64,000 nt of DNA from Chrysogorgia sp. JL179-B06 (taxonomy: Eukaryota; Cnidaria; Anthozoa; Scleralcyonacea; Chrysogorgiidae): assembly GCA_035772405.1 (NCBI GenBank), contig JAYKKM010000382.1:1132501-1196500 (forward strand). The letters run 5' to 3'. Shown here in pieces: positions 46,663 through 56,650 of this stretch. Made by a program: the position numbers and the translations under genes. Position 1 is the first letter of the stretch. Each line of letters opens with the position of its first letter. A model generated the notes under the pieces. That model worked only from the letters and a program-made list of their open reading frames with translations, made no database searches and had not been told where the DNA came from.

Positions 46663-48092
46663 ATGGCGTCAACAAGTTCGGCACCCTATTCTGAGGACAC
46701 GGGACGACTGATGGATGTCTCAGAAACCTTTATTCCGCCTTCAGAAGATGATTTTGAGAACACGGTCGAGCTGCTTCAAATTATGGATGTAGAGGAGTTA
46801 AATGGCGAAGTTGCCATCTCACTCGAAGAAGTAAGTTATTTTATTCCTTCACAACTATTTCTTCAAGATAGAAATAGATAAGTATCTAAGCTTTTTTCCT
46901 TATCTTCAGGTTGAAGGTTCTAGTCAGTTTGCTTGCCAGTACTTTCCGAAATTATGCAAGTCGAAAGGAAGACTTACGAAGCACATTCGCAGTAAGCACA
47001 TTGGCGAAGGATCGATCTCAAACGAGTACGCGAAGAAAATACAGCTACGTCTCTTGACTCTTGAAAATATGTTGTCGATCATACGTGACATTGGAAAGTA
47101 TTTGTCAGACGAAAGTATATACAAGAAAGAACATATTGCAGAAATTGTTGGCTTAATACCGAGTGCATCATTCGTGTCTGCGATTAACGACATTTTGAAG
47201 AAATTCTATGGGAACAGGGACCAGGACAAAATGTTGCAGCGATTTTACGGGGAAACTTCCAAGAATTGGAAAGAGCATTTTATTCCATGTGAGGACCAGA
47301 AGATTGTGAATCTAATGTTGATCCATCTTCCAGAACGTTTATTAACTTTCCTTGAAGAGGATAAGACAACTGAAGAAAAGGTATTTTGTTTTATTTTAGT
47401 CATTATCTATGCCCTATAAAATAGTAAAGTTTTCTTTCGTCAATTCGGTTGTGTGTTCTTTTAGTTGACATCCTTCAACGAATTTTATAGCAAATATTTT
47501 GAAGAATAGAAAAATGTCATGCATATAAATATATATGCTAATTGCTATAGTTTGACTTGTATAGGTTGAAATATGTATCTCTCCCCAAGAACAGGGGCCC
47601 TTGACATATGTCATTGGCTATGTTCTGCAATCTCTTTACAGAAAGAGTAGAAATTCACCAAGATGGAACTCGCCACGAAACAAAGAAATTCAGGCCTTGG
47701 TGAGCTCAATGAGAATTCCAACTGAAGAAAATGATTATATTTTATCACTTTCCAGAGGAGGACTGTGGACACCTAATTCTTCAGTTGTTAGTATTGTTGA
47801 GGTATCTGAATTGTCATTTAAGATGTACACAAATAAAGACAGAACCACTCGTCTACCTGTAGATAAAATAGTGGATGAAGTGCTAACTTCTCCTCTTGTG
47901 AAAAGCTTATGGTGCAACAGTGTAGAAATATCAAAGGAATGTCAGTCTTTGTGTCTGGAAAATATTGTTAAATTGTATATTACAGTTAGGTGTTTTTCTT
48001 TTGCTAAAGATATTGTTAACAAGTATAAACTTAAGGAAAAAGTCCAACAGAAAAAAGCTTTAAGAAAACAGTTAAAATTAGGTAGTGAATAA
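46663..48092 (+). CDS. C2H2 zinc-finger / transposase-derived-like protein, 3 exons
   Basis: Proposed exons: 46663-46830 (donor GTAAGT), 46910-47380 (after TATCTTCAG; donor GTATTT), 47646-48092, joined in phase 0 for about 361 residues. The usual acceptor ...TTACAG at 47641 would give an immediate stop, so AG four bases later is used in this model. Exon 1 is acidic. Exon 2 starts with the finger, but its second zinc Cys is Phe (CQYFPKLCKSKGRLTKH; Cys in the left-arm copy). Exon 3 has LSLSRGGLWTPNSSVVSIVE and LENIVKLYITVRCFSFAKDI, then a basic KYKLKEKVQQKKALRKQLK tail. This C-terminus resembles proteins expanded in cnidarian genomes that share a transposase-like end; that is from memory. A nuclear DNA-binding role is inferred. 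Confidence 0.6.
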
Positions 48093-48672
48093 AAATTGAA
48101 AATATTTTTGTGGTTAAAACTTCATTTGCTTCTGTCTCACCAAAACATTGAAACATTAATTATTACTCTGTTAAACCAGATTTTCTTTTGCATGCAAGAA
48201 TGATCAGCCTAGAAGAACCATCCCTAGACATTTAGGCAAATACTCAATCAACATTACAGTGTTGCCTGGGAATATTTCAATGTTGCACACAAGAGAATAT
48301 CCGGTATTCACAGTAACTGTGTTGGTGAATGTGGCAGCTCGGTTATTATACGTACTGAATGCGAAAGCTCATCAAATCGTAAAATACTGAACAATTATCT
48401 GAATCCCTAATGGCTTTTTTCTGATTTTCAATGAGATGCATTGAGCTATGACTAAAATCACCAATCAGGGTAATTTTACATGTATGGACATATATTTACA
48501 TACTGACAAGCCTGATTACAAAAGCAAGGTTACAAAAGGTTTTGGTTAGTAATGACTAATTTGGTTAATAAAGGTATTTAATATTTCTGGAATTCCGGAT
48601 ATATAGAAATGTTTTACTTGACGTTTAGTCATAATTTAATAAAATATACAGTAAATTATACACATACTGTAT
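48093..48672. other. 3' flank of the zinc-finger gene, no gene
   Basis: AT-rich, with no repeat or coding signal recognised. The sequence is outside the palindrome and single-copy in this window. Confidence 0.4.
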
Positions 48673-48862
48673 AGTATAATTGATTGAAAAACGACTGTTT
48701 CCTAGTAACTTGTGACACCAGAATAAGTTATAATGTAAGAATAGTTTATATTGTTATTGCAATGAGTTTGATTTCTATACTATACAAACCAAACTTATTG
48801 CAATGTTGTTCTGGTGTTACAAGTCACAATGAAACAGTCTCATCTACAATCAATTATGTTTA
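48673..48862. repeat. Imperfect hairpin palindrome, about 190 bp
   Basis: ATAATTGATTGAAAAACGAC, TGTTTCCTAGTAACTTGTGA and CACCAGAATAAGTT at the left pair imperfectly with AATGTTGTTCTGGTGTTACA, AGTCACAATGAAACAGTC and ACAATCAATTAT at the right. ATAGTTTATA and TATACAAACC also pair near the centre. Confidence 0.7.
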
Positions 48863-49002
48863 AGATTTTGCTTACCAGGGGTTTCAATCTGCTAATTTTT
48901 TTGTCTTGCCTTAGCATGAATAAAATAGTGTCATTTTGCCCTTAATGGATTATTTGGCATACCCATCTTTTTATGCTAATACATTCTAACTTGACATCAT
49001 TA

Positions 49003-49112
49003 CGTCACCGGAAGGCCTTGAAGTTGCATTTTTCACATCTGGCCCCAGTTTGGTCTTAAAATGTATATATTCCAACACACAAAATTTTTCTTCACCATAA
49101 ATCCTTAGAGTA
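49003..49112 (+). mobile_element. SINE family 1, 3' tail only
   Basis: ACCGGAAGGCCTTGAAGTTG, TCTGGCCCCAGTTTGGTCTT and TTTTTCTTCACCATAAATCC followed by TATATATATA. The same tail and AT-rich end are seen at 7713, 10330 and 11150; the tRNA-like head is absent (5' truncated). Confidence 0.7.
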
Positions 49113-49237
49113 TATATATATAATTTATATAATGGAACAAACCAGCTACACCTGCAATACAGTATAGTATATAGGGAGCTTCTTTCCACATACAGTTAAA
49201 ATGTTTTGGGTGTGGGCGAGTTAAACGATTCCAAGCT

Positions 49238-49556
49238 CTACTTTTCAGGATGTTTTTTCCTTCCACTTGGTCTTTTGGGCAGGGGTTCTTCAGAGACTGT
49301 GCACCACTTATTCCGCTTCCCCGTATGCCGACCTGCAACATTCCCTTCAGCAACTGGAACAATATCTCGTAGTGTTGCAATTCTCAGGTCATTGTATCCA
49401 AACTCAGCAGCAGTATGGTTGTCTGATCGTCTTCCATGGGCACGCTGATAGCCAAAGTATTCCTCCGAGTCATCTTGGCAGAATCTCTCCGTCAAAACAC
49501 ACTCAAAGCCTTCCTCACAGTTTTCTTCAAGTATACTGCTCCAGATTTGTTTGAAA
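49238..49556 (-). pseudogene. DNA transposon transposase C-terminus (P/ISL2EU-like)
   Basis: On the minus strand the frame is open from about 49556 and reads EENCEEGFECVLTERFCQDD, SEEYFGYQRAHGRRSDN and FGYNDLRIATLRDIVPV, ending in a basic KRPSGRKKHPEK tail. The 'QDxxExxFGxQR..GxRxDNp...FGYND..I' series is a C-terminal signature I know from animal DNA-transposon proteins of the P/ISL2EU/Kolobok-type group. No DDE core is nearby, so this is a last-exon or truncated remnant. Confidence 0.5.
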
Positions 49557-49559
49557 TTT

Positions 49560-50500
49560 TATAACAAGTTTGGATTTTATTGTCTTAAGTCTGCTGCCAA
49601 GATTTACTGACGTACCTGCTATACATTTTGAATTATTCATCGTTTTATATTCTAACCGTTGGTTTGTACAAGTTATGTTATTCGTTGCCTAGTAACAGTG
49701 ATCAAGTACTTTTAATATATTTAATTCTGGCATCTATCTGTCCGTAGTACATTTTACAAGCTATTGGGATTTGACAGTCCTGTTCAAATTCTACTTCTGG
49801 ATTTCATTTGTTAATTCTCAAATCATCCATCTTCATAGTCAGATTACAACCGTCTGCAACTTGATCCCAATTGACCGTTTGTTTCTTATCCTGCTCGTTT
49901 TTTACCGTATCGTTTCTCAAGCTTCCCGCAAATATATCTACAATAATGCGCGCATCGCTCTTGAAACCATGCTAACTAACACAGGCAGACAACAACCTTC
50001 AATTCGATGCGACATGAGTTGTGATACTATAACGTCTCGCAGAGTTCTAACGATTTTAAAACATGAAGATTTCGTTTGCGTACCCAGTCATGATTCGGTG
50101 TCTCTGAGGCAAAATCATCGGTTTTTGACGAACAAAATGGAAACGTCAAACAACATGTAATTTAGTAAATGAAAGATATGTTGTGTAGTCCAGATATTCA
50201 ACTTGTTAGATCGATGTGTACAAATCGACGTACAGTGATCTTCAGTCGCCCGTTAAAGACTCGTCATCATCACAATATTTTACTTTTCCTCGGATTTTGA
50301 AGGTTAATTAATAGCAGCGATGCGACTAAAGTTCGCGAACGATTTGGAAACGTCAAATTAACTAAGTATAACCTCCAATATAGCTTAACGCGACTATTTG
50401 ACAGTATACAACTTAGAACGATGTGTACAAATTCGAATTGTTTTCTAGGTAGAGTATTATTTCGCTTTTGCGAAATCTTGCTATTAATCCCTTGTTATTT
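49560..50500. other. No gene recognised
   Basis: A 129-residue open frame at 49771-50160 has a hydrophobic start and then charged sequence, with no recognisable domain, no repeats and no splice context. I do not treat it as a gene. The rest is low in coding signal. Confidence 0.4.
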
Positions 50501-50539
50501 TGAGTGGCCATATTTTGCTGTGCCCGCGCTTGCGCAGTA

Positions 50540-53352
50540 TCGCATGTCTTAAATTTCTGGCCATGTCGTACGGATAAGAAAGGTGGTGGATGCATGATCT
50601 ATGTCCGTGATGGTATACCTTACCGCACACGATCTGACATACACGATGGTAATACCGAATCCTGTGTCATTGAAGTTAATCGTCCAAAATGCAAAATATA
50701 TTAATATGGTCAATTTATCGAGCCCCTGATTAACCACTTCATAACTTTATTGATTCTCTTAATTCCATTAAGTTAACCCTACTCACCCAAGTAGCTGAAA
50801 TCATTTTACTTGGTGATTTTAATCTTGATGTTCTTGCAAAATAAAAGGTCCTATAATTACTGACTCCTTAAAGACTGGGATGTTGTTGACGAAATACTGG
50901 ACATCGACACTTCAGTAAATTTTTGGAACAAGATGTTGCAGAACACCATGCCCCTGTGAAGAAAACTAGGATAAAAGGGTGTCACGTGCCTTGGATGACC
51001 TCCGAGCTGAAATCATCAATGCAGGAACGCGATCGTTGTTTCCGTAGAGCTGTTAAATCTAATTCTTCTACTGCTTGGTCCAAATACAAAAGATCGTGTG
51101 AATAGACAAGCGAAGAAAAGCAAAACGGAACACTATCGTAACATAATCGAAAATTCAAAAAATGACCCTAACACCCTGTGGAAACACTTAAAATTAAATC
51201 ACTTCATTGAAACCAAACTCTAATATATCTTGTAAATCGAAGTAAATGCAACTCCTCATACTGAACCCAAACGAATCGTAGAAATTCTCAACGATCATTT
51301 CTCATCGATTGGTTCAATATTGGTTAACAAATTCAGCTCGTCACTTCTACTACCACCCCAGTTCCAAACGAAAACGCCCAATCTGAAGTAAGATTTGCTT
51401 TCAAGGAAGTAAACTTAAAGCAAATATAGCAATTGGTTTAGATAATATTAGTGCAAGGTTTCTTAAAGACTCTGCTAGTATTATTTCAACAAGTCTCACT
51501 AAAATCTACAACCGCTCGTTAGATACATCAGTCTTTCCAGCAGTGTGGAAACTTGGCAAAGTGACAGCGTTGTTCAAATCTGGAAACCGCTATGATGCCA
51601 ATAAGTATATAGACCCTAACCATCTTACCATCCGCGTCAGCAAGATACTTGAAAAAGCCGCACACCATCAAATCTACAACTATCTGCTTCAAGAAAACAT
51701 TCTAACCCCAACACAGTTTGGTCTTCGCCCAAAACTCTCTACCGCGGAATTGCTCTTACCCACTTCACCAAAACTATTTTGGAAAATATGGATAGAGCTG
51801 TTTTTCTAGATTTGTCTAAAGCCTTGACACGGTCAGCCACGATCTTCTGATAGAAAAACTCGGAAACATTGGCTTTTCACAATCAACCATCGAATGGTTT
51901 GACTCATATCTTTCGAACCGTTTCCAAGTCACTTCTGCATTGGTCGCGAACATTCATCCAATAAGCCAGTATTGGTCGGAGTTCCCCAAGTAAGTATAGT
52001 TGGACCTTTACTATTGCTTATTTATGTGAACGACCTTCCGTCTACTGTCCAGAACTGTAATATCTCACTCTATGCAGACGATACTGTTCTGTTTTGTTCA
52101 GCTAAAACCACCTTTCACTTAGAAGAACAGCTTAACTCTGACCTCCTGCCATTATCCAAATGGTTTGCCACAAACCGGTTAACACTTAACATTTCTAAAT
52201 GTAAATTCATGGTGTTTGGAGGTAATGCAAAGTTAACGAAACTTAAGGATATCAATTTAGTCATCAACAACAGCCCATTAAAGCGTGTCGAATATTTTAA
52301 GTATTTTGGTGTAACGTTAAGTCAGTCACTATCTTGGTCTAATCATATTGAAATACTTTCTAAGAAAATCTACCAATTACGCCTTGGCGTCATTCAATTC
52401 AATTCAATTTTATTTACACTGTTTTTAAAATATTTACAATGAAGGATAAAGAAAGACATTAAGAAAAATATAAGTATAAGTAAATACATTCAGAGATATA
52501 AAATTAGTAGTGAACGGCAGCCAGAGGAGCATATCTTTCGAGCCGGTTGCCGCAATGTTAGATTAATGTAAGAAGATTAGCTCCCAATTTCAGCAAAATA
52601 TATTCAATCCACCTATTCAACCCATCCAAACCATAACAAGTCTAGACAAATCAAACATGGGGAACTGAAAATACTTATTCTTGATTATTAAGTAGAAAAA
52701 TGTTATAGTAATTTTTAAAAGAGTTCAGAGGAAGTGATTTAAGGAACAAAGGTATTTAGAAGCAAATAACTTAAATAAAAATTTGCCATAGTTTGTTCTA
52801 ACACTAGGCATATAATAATTTTCCTGAGATGCATACCTTGTATGATAAGAATGCACACTAGATACAGGTATCAAATATGCTGAGAATAGTTCTGGAGTAT
52901 CATTATCCTTGGAAGAGTTAAACACCTACATGTATCTCTCGAATCCCGCCTTACATTAGTAAACAGTCTTGTAAAGCCACTCTTTGACTACGCTTATTTT
53001 TTTTCTACCATCAATTCAAGTTCTTCACATTAAAGCTGCAAGAATTATTCTTGATCTTCATCCACTTTTGTCAGCCACCGAATCACTGAGATCATTACAC
53101 TGGCAACCGCTATCAGTGCGCAGGCTCTTTCATCGTTGCCTTATCATGCATAAATGTTTAAACAATGACGTTGACTTTGATTTCAATTTCAAATATATTG
53201 CTGATATCCACAATTACAACAATCGAAACAAACATAACTTACACCTGCAACGAGTCAACAGGAACTGGGGGAAACAGTCTTTCACCTATCACGGTGCTCA
53301 AGACTGAAACTCTTTACCAGAAGAACTTCGGAACACTAAACTTTTTTCATTA
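50540..53352 (+). mobile_element. Degenerate non-LTR retrotransposon (EN-RT), interrupted
   Basis: In several frames the plus strand shows the EN domain (GGGCMIYVRDGIPYRTRSD; ILLGDFNLDVLA near 50810), a linker (KGCHVPWMTSELKSSMQERD), and RT: ANIAIGLDNISARFL, FPAVWKLGKVTALFKSGNR, QFGLRPKLSTAELL, motif A FLDLSKA near 51811, motif B GVPQVSIVGPLLLLIYVNDLP (the Q-G pair has become Q-V), and catalytic YADDTVLF near 52075. After a nested insertion the tail continues (LTLVNSLVKPLFDYAYF, IKAARIILDLHPLL, LHWQPLSVRRLF). It ends abruptly at 53352 where the GC-rich repeat begins. At least five frameshifts and several stops make it dead. Confidence 0.85.
52393..52920 (-). mobile_element. Non-LTR retroelement 3' end nested in the RT
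   Basis: On the minus strand a short coding tail reads SSVHSYHTRYASQENYYMPS and VRTNYGKFLFKLFASK, the 'YxTR..S..N...P.VRTNxGK' C-terminal block of CR1-type elements. A 3' UTR follows, ending in repeated ATTGAATTGA units (52393-52410). It separates RT residues ...YQLRLGVI from ...VSLESRLTLVNSL of the host element, so it inserted later. Confidence 0.75.
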
Positions 53353-53354
53353 TC

Positions 53355-53590
53355 CCCTCGCCCGGCGCGAAGCGCCGGCCGAAGGCCGAAGGCCTGAGGG
53401 CGAGGTTGATAATATCGACCGGCATTTAGTCCCTTATCACGCGAGATGCAAGCGGATGCTTATCTCGGATCGAGTTTATATATTTATATATATTCAAGAT
53501 CAACCGTCCTCATGCGCGGCATTGGAAAATTTGGCCCTGGTAACTAGATATGGTAAATATAAATATCTGCATTTGAATTCGTGTTGTGTC
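53355..53590. repeat. GC-rich dispersed repeat, copy 3 of 3
   Basis: CCCCTCGCCCGGCGCGAAGC, then a GCCGGCC / AGGCCGAAGGCCTGAGGGCG hairpin-forming block, then GATAATATCGACCGGCATTT, GTCCCTTATCACGCGAGATG and, as in copy 1, a GTTTATATATTTAT block and CCTGGTAACTAGATA. It truncates the non-LTR element on its left. Confidence 0.75.
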
Positions 53591-53774
53591 GGGTTATACG
53601 GTGAATGAAGATTTGAGTTAAAAAAGATCGTGAAAAGGCAGTGAAAATGCAATATATCGTCGTCCGAAGATGTCAAGTTCGTAAATCAAGTTCGTAAATC
53701 AAGTTTTATATGTGGCGTCAAAACTAAGGATTCTAAAGGTAAACCCGTTTTCGGTTTTTTAAACCTGTTAGTCA

Positions 53775-54060
53775 GTTACAAAGATAGTTTTGCAAACATG
53801 TCCGAGTATGTTATTCAGGCTTTTATTTGATGTATGGCATGATTTTCTAGAGTTAGTAGTTCAAAAGATATGGTCGCCTCAATATCTAAAATATTTACTC
53901 GGATTTTGTCAAATCCAATCCAAGCGTCGTCGCTTTTTTCATGCTGTTAGCTATCAGTTACAAAAATATTTTTGTAGGTATGTCAGAGGCTGTTAATGAA
54001 TCTTTCATTAGATATGTAGAATGAGTTCTTAGAGTTAGTACTTCAAAAGATATTGTGGTC
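53775..54060. repeat. Two diverged ~185-bp tandem units
   Basis: GTTACAAAGATAGTTTTGCA through AGAGTTAGTAGTTCAAAAGA recurs about 184 bp later as GTTACAAAAATATTTTTGTA through AGAGTTAGTACTTCAAAAGA. The sequence differs from the 1025 tandem array, but unit length and position after the GC-rich repeat are similar. Confidence 0.6.
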
Positions 54061-54127
54061 GGAACATTTCACTTTTGGCATGTCGTCATGGCAACCGAAA
54101 TTTAAAATTATTATAACATCAACCCAA

Positions 54128-54163
54128 GTAGTTTTAGGGTTAGGATTAGGATTAGGGTTAGCG
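54128..54163. repeat. Short telomere-like TTAGGG cluster
   Basis: TTTTAGGGTTAGGATTAGGA then TTAGGGTTAGCG: about five TTAGGG/TTAGGA units. Too short to be a telomere; probably part of a mobile element. Confidence 0.7.
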
Positions 54164-55140
54164 ATTATTTGAATTTCGGTTTGTTCATATATCGAGAAAG
54201 CGCCAATCAGCTAGACATCACGAAATCCGAGACGAAATCACTCTTTGAAGGGCTTTCGCTCGAAATTGAATAGTCCTTACATAAGATATACAAATAAATT
54301 ATGTGCTTTATTATAATATTGCAGAATAACAAATGTTAATACAAATTTTGAATGGCAGATTTTATACTTTTATTTAAATTATCCATCACCATTGTTTCAC
54401 TCGGTCACTTTGCAACCTCATCCACAATGGAATAATTGCAATACTTGATAATTAGCTATATAGTGAGTACCAGTACTGGTGGTAAGGATGTAAAAAAGTA
54501 CAGATTATAGCTGTGTTTATACTGCAAGTCTATAGGACTAACCAGGACCAACCTGGCTGGATGCCACCTTTGGCCTGGCTTACATTTTACTCACTTTAAT
54601 AGTGTAAACATACACATACTGGCTATAACAATCAGCATTTACGCTCATCTGATATTATGGCATATGCCCTTCTGGTCAATGGCTTAGTGTGTCTGTTTAA
54701 ATTCAGCCAGTCCTAGGCTTTCAATGTATATTTTTACACAGCTTTTGAAGGATAAATACTGTATAATGTATAATTGGGTAGGTTAACACTGACTGTGTCA
54801 GGGGAACATGTTAGGATTAAACAAGTGGTACCACCCCACTGACAAGAAGCAGCTGAAAGGAATTTCATCCTGAATTAATATATATATATATTGGTGAAAT
54901 AATTAGATTAAGCAATATCGTTCTTTGTTGTATATTATGGGCTTTTGTCATTTCAATTTTTGAAATTGTGTTACCGGTACTTGAATACCATTGAAATACT
55001 GGTACATGAATGTGCATAATTATGTAATATTAATAAAAGTTAAGAAACAGAAGTCTTCTAAAAGAATAAAAGGTTTATCTGACTTATCAATTTGGTCTAG
55101 GATAAATTTAGGTATGGAATCTTTTGGTATCTGCTACTAA
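54164..55140. other. No gene seen
   Basis: AT-rich intergenic sequence with no recognisable coding or repeat content beyond a short TA run near 54880. Confidence 0.4.
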
Positions 55141-55328
55141 CAATTAGACAATAAGGAACATGCAGATTACATTATTACAGTAGGGTACATGTATCTGCTT
55201 ATGCTGACAATTAGACAATAAGGAACATGCAGATTACATTATTACAGTAGGTTACATGTATCTGCTTATACTGACAATTAGGCATTAAGGAACATGCAGA
55301 TTACATTATTACAGTAGGGTACATGTAT
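55141..55328. repeat. 67-bp tandem repeat, 2.8 copies
   Basis: CAATTAGACAATAAGGAACA begins units at 55141, 55208 and 55275 (third with GGCATTAAGG). Each has ATGCAGATTACATTATTACA then GTAGGGTACATGTATCTGC. Spacing is exactly 67 in both intervals, with only a few substitutions, so it is recent. Confidence 0.92.
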
Positions 55329-55450
55329 GTACAAGGTTATGCAGTCTCGTGAATACAATTGTACTTTGAGTAAAATTATGAGTATGCCACTGTTACGGTA
55401 CTGTAAACATGCATGTTGAAATTTATTATTAAAAGCATAACTGACATAAT

Positions 55451-55510
55451 TAACTTTAATTAACTTTAATTAACTTTAATTAACTTTAATTAACTTTAAT
55501 TAACTTTAAT
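55451..55510. repeat. 10-bp tandem repeat TAACTTTAAT, six copies
   Basis: Six perfect copies in a row, followed by TATGTAATAT and a TTAATAATT-rich inverted stretch to about 55585. Confidence 0.95.
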
Positions 55511-55789
55511 TATGTAATATATAGTTAATAAAATTATTATTTAAATTAATAATTATTAAAATTAATTATTAATTTCAATAATCAATAGTTACACAATTGG
55601 TTTCCAACCCTGCCTGCGAGACAATTGTGTCGGCAGACTTTCCCACTACCCACAAATTGCACCCAAAAAATAAGCTGTTTGAAAATCTGTTCAGTTTGGC
55701 AATATTAAAGCCTCAAACAGTAAGCGGGCGAGGGGTTGTTGCGTACACGTATTTCTAGTTTAAACTTAAACTTACGAAACATTTAAAAC

Positions 55790-55935
55790 GTTAATTTTTA
55801 GTTTTGTAATTTTTCATTTATATTGTACTACTGTATCTGTTATACCGTACCCTTTCTGTTATATCTGATGTATGATTGTATATGTTTTACCTATGAAGGA
55901 CTCCACTGAAGTGGACTTCCTGAATAAATATTGTT
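55790..55935 (+). mobile_element. Probable non-LTR retroelement 3' UTR end
   Basis: GACTCCACTGAAGTGGACTT forms a short hairpin just before CCTGAATAAATATTG and a TTACTACTACTAG tail. A 3' hairpin followed by AATAAA and a short tandem tail is typical of CR1/L2-group 3' ends (compare 11800-11860). No coding tail is present, so the call is tentative. Confidence 0.4.
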
Positions 55936-56382
55936 ACTACTACTAGTAGTACAACCTTTGTCGTGACATGGCGGAGATCTGGTTCCCAGTCATTGGGGTA
56001 TGCAATATTAGGATTTCGCAATGTGAAGCGACCATATTTGAAAATACGCTTCTCCGCTGACCACTTAACATTGATATCTCGCCTAATATCGGGTCAAATT
56101 TTGTAAGGGGGCTGAACATAACTTTGCAGAATAAATGATGACTCAATATTAATCTATTTAATGCATAACCACTGAAGAACAAGAATTGCCATCGTTATAC
56201 CTTAGTATTATTATACATGCACGTTTTTCGTTAAAACATTGACACTCAAACTCATTAATAATTCATGAGCCGAAAACAAAGGAAATCAGCACCGAGACGG
56301 TGGTTTGGATATCAGAGGAAGAAATTACATAAATTAAGCCAACTTTCACCTCGATTTTCTCTTAAAATACTGATTTGTTTGA

Positions 56383-56545
56383 CATGTAATATGAAACACT
56401 CGGAAGAGTGTTTCATCAGGATATCCAAACACCTCGAAGTTTGTTAAAAAACCTCGGCTTCGCCTCGGTTTTCAACAAACGTTCGGTGTTTGGATATCCT
56501 GATGAAACACTCTTCCTCGTGTCTCATATATTACTAGAAACATGT
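56383..56545. repeat. Hairpin palindrome with extra-stable GC tip
   Basis: GAAACACTCGGAAGAGTGTT, TCATCAGGATATCCAAACAC and AAAAACCTCGGCTTCGCCTC at the left; GTGTTTGGATATCCTGATGA and AACACTCTTCCTCG at the right. The centre is CCTCGGCTTCGCCTCGG. An internal small hairpin (AACACTCGGAAGAGTGTT) sits on the left arm. The resemblance to 29460 extends to the CATCAGG and CCAAACAC blocks, so these are one family. Confidence 0.85.
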
Positions 56546-56547
56546 GC

Positions 56548-56650
56548 ATTGGGGGCGCCCGGTGGGATGCTCCCCCGGGGATATTTTTGATTCTCTGAAA
56601 GTGTATTTCCTGCAATTTGAAGGCACTTTTCTCGTTTTTTAAGCCTCGGC
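56548..56650. repeat. Dispersed repeat fragment (clear copy)
   Basis: GGGATGCTCCCCCGGGGATA, TTCTCTGAAAGTGTATTTCC and TGCAATTTGAAGG match 21860-21935. Confidence 0.55.

Larger units (their letters stand above)
35595..47630. repeat. Right arm of the giant inverted repeat (~12.0 kb)
   Basis: The mirror of 22998-34896; see that entry for checkpoints. Arm-specific sequence here: 37545-37985 (~430 bp), and about 44290-44720 (~390 bp, including a 17-bp minisatellite). Substitutions are scattered and small indels frequent, so the arms are clearly not an identical read-through copy. Confidence 0.93.

Noticed and set aside
22998..47630. Giant transposon with 12-kb terminal inverted repeats
   Set aside because: No target-site duplication or transposase bridging the spacer was seen; the arms hold ordinary interspersed repeats and a gene split by the boundary, which fits duplication or haplotype joining better.
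49771..50160. 129-residue open frame as a gene
   Set aside because: No recognisable domain, splice signals or repeat-family support, and composition is like neighbouring non-coding DNA.
54128..54163. Chromosome end or telomere
   Set aside because: Only about five TTAGGG-like units, with ordinary sequence on both sides.
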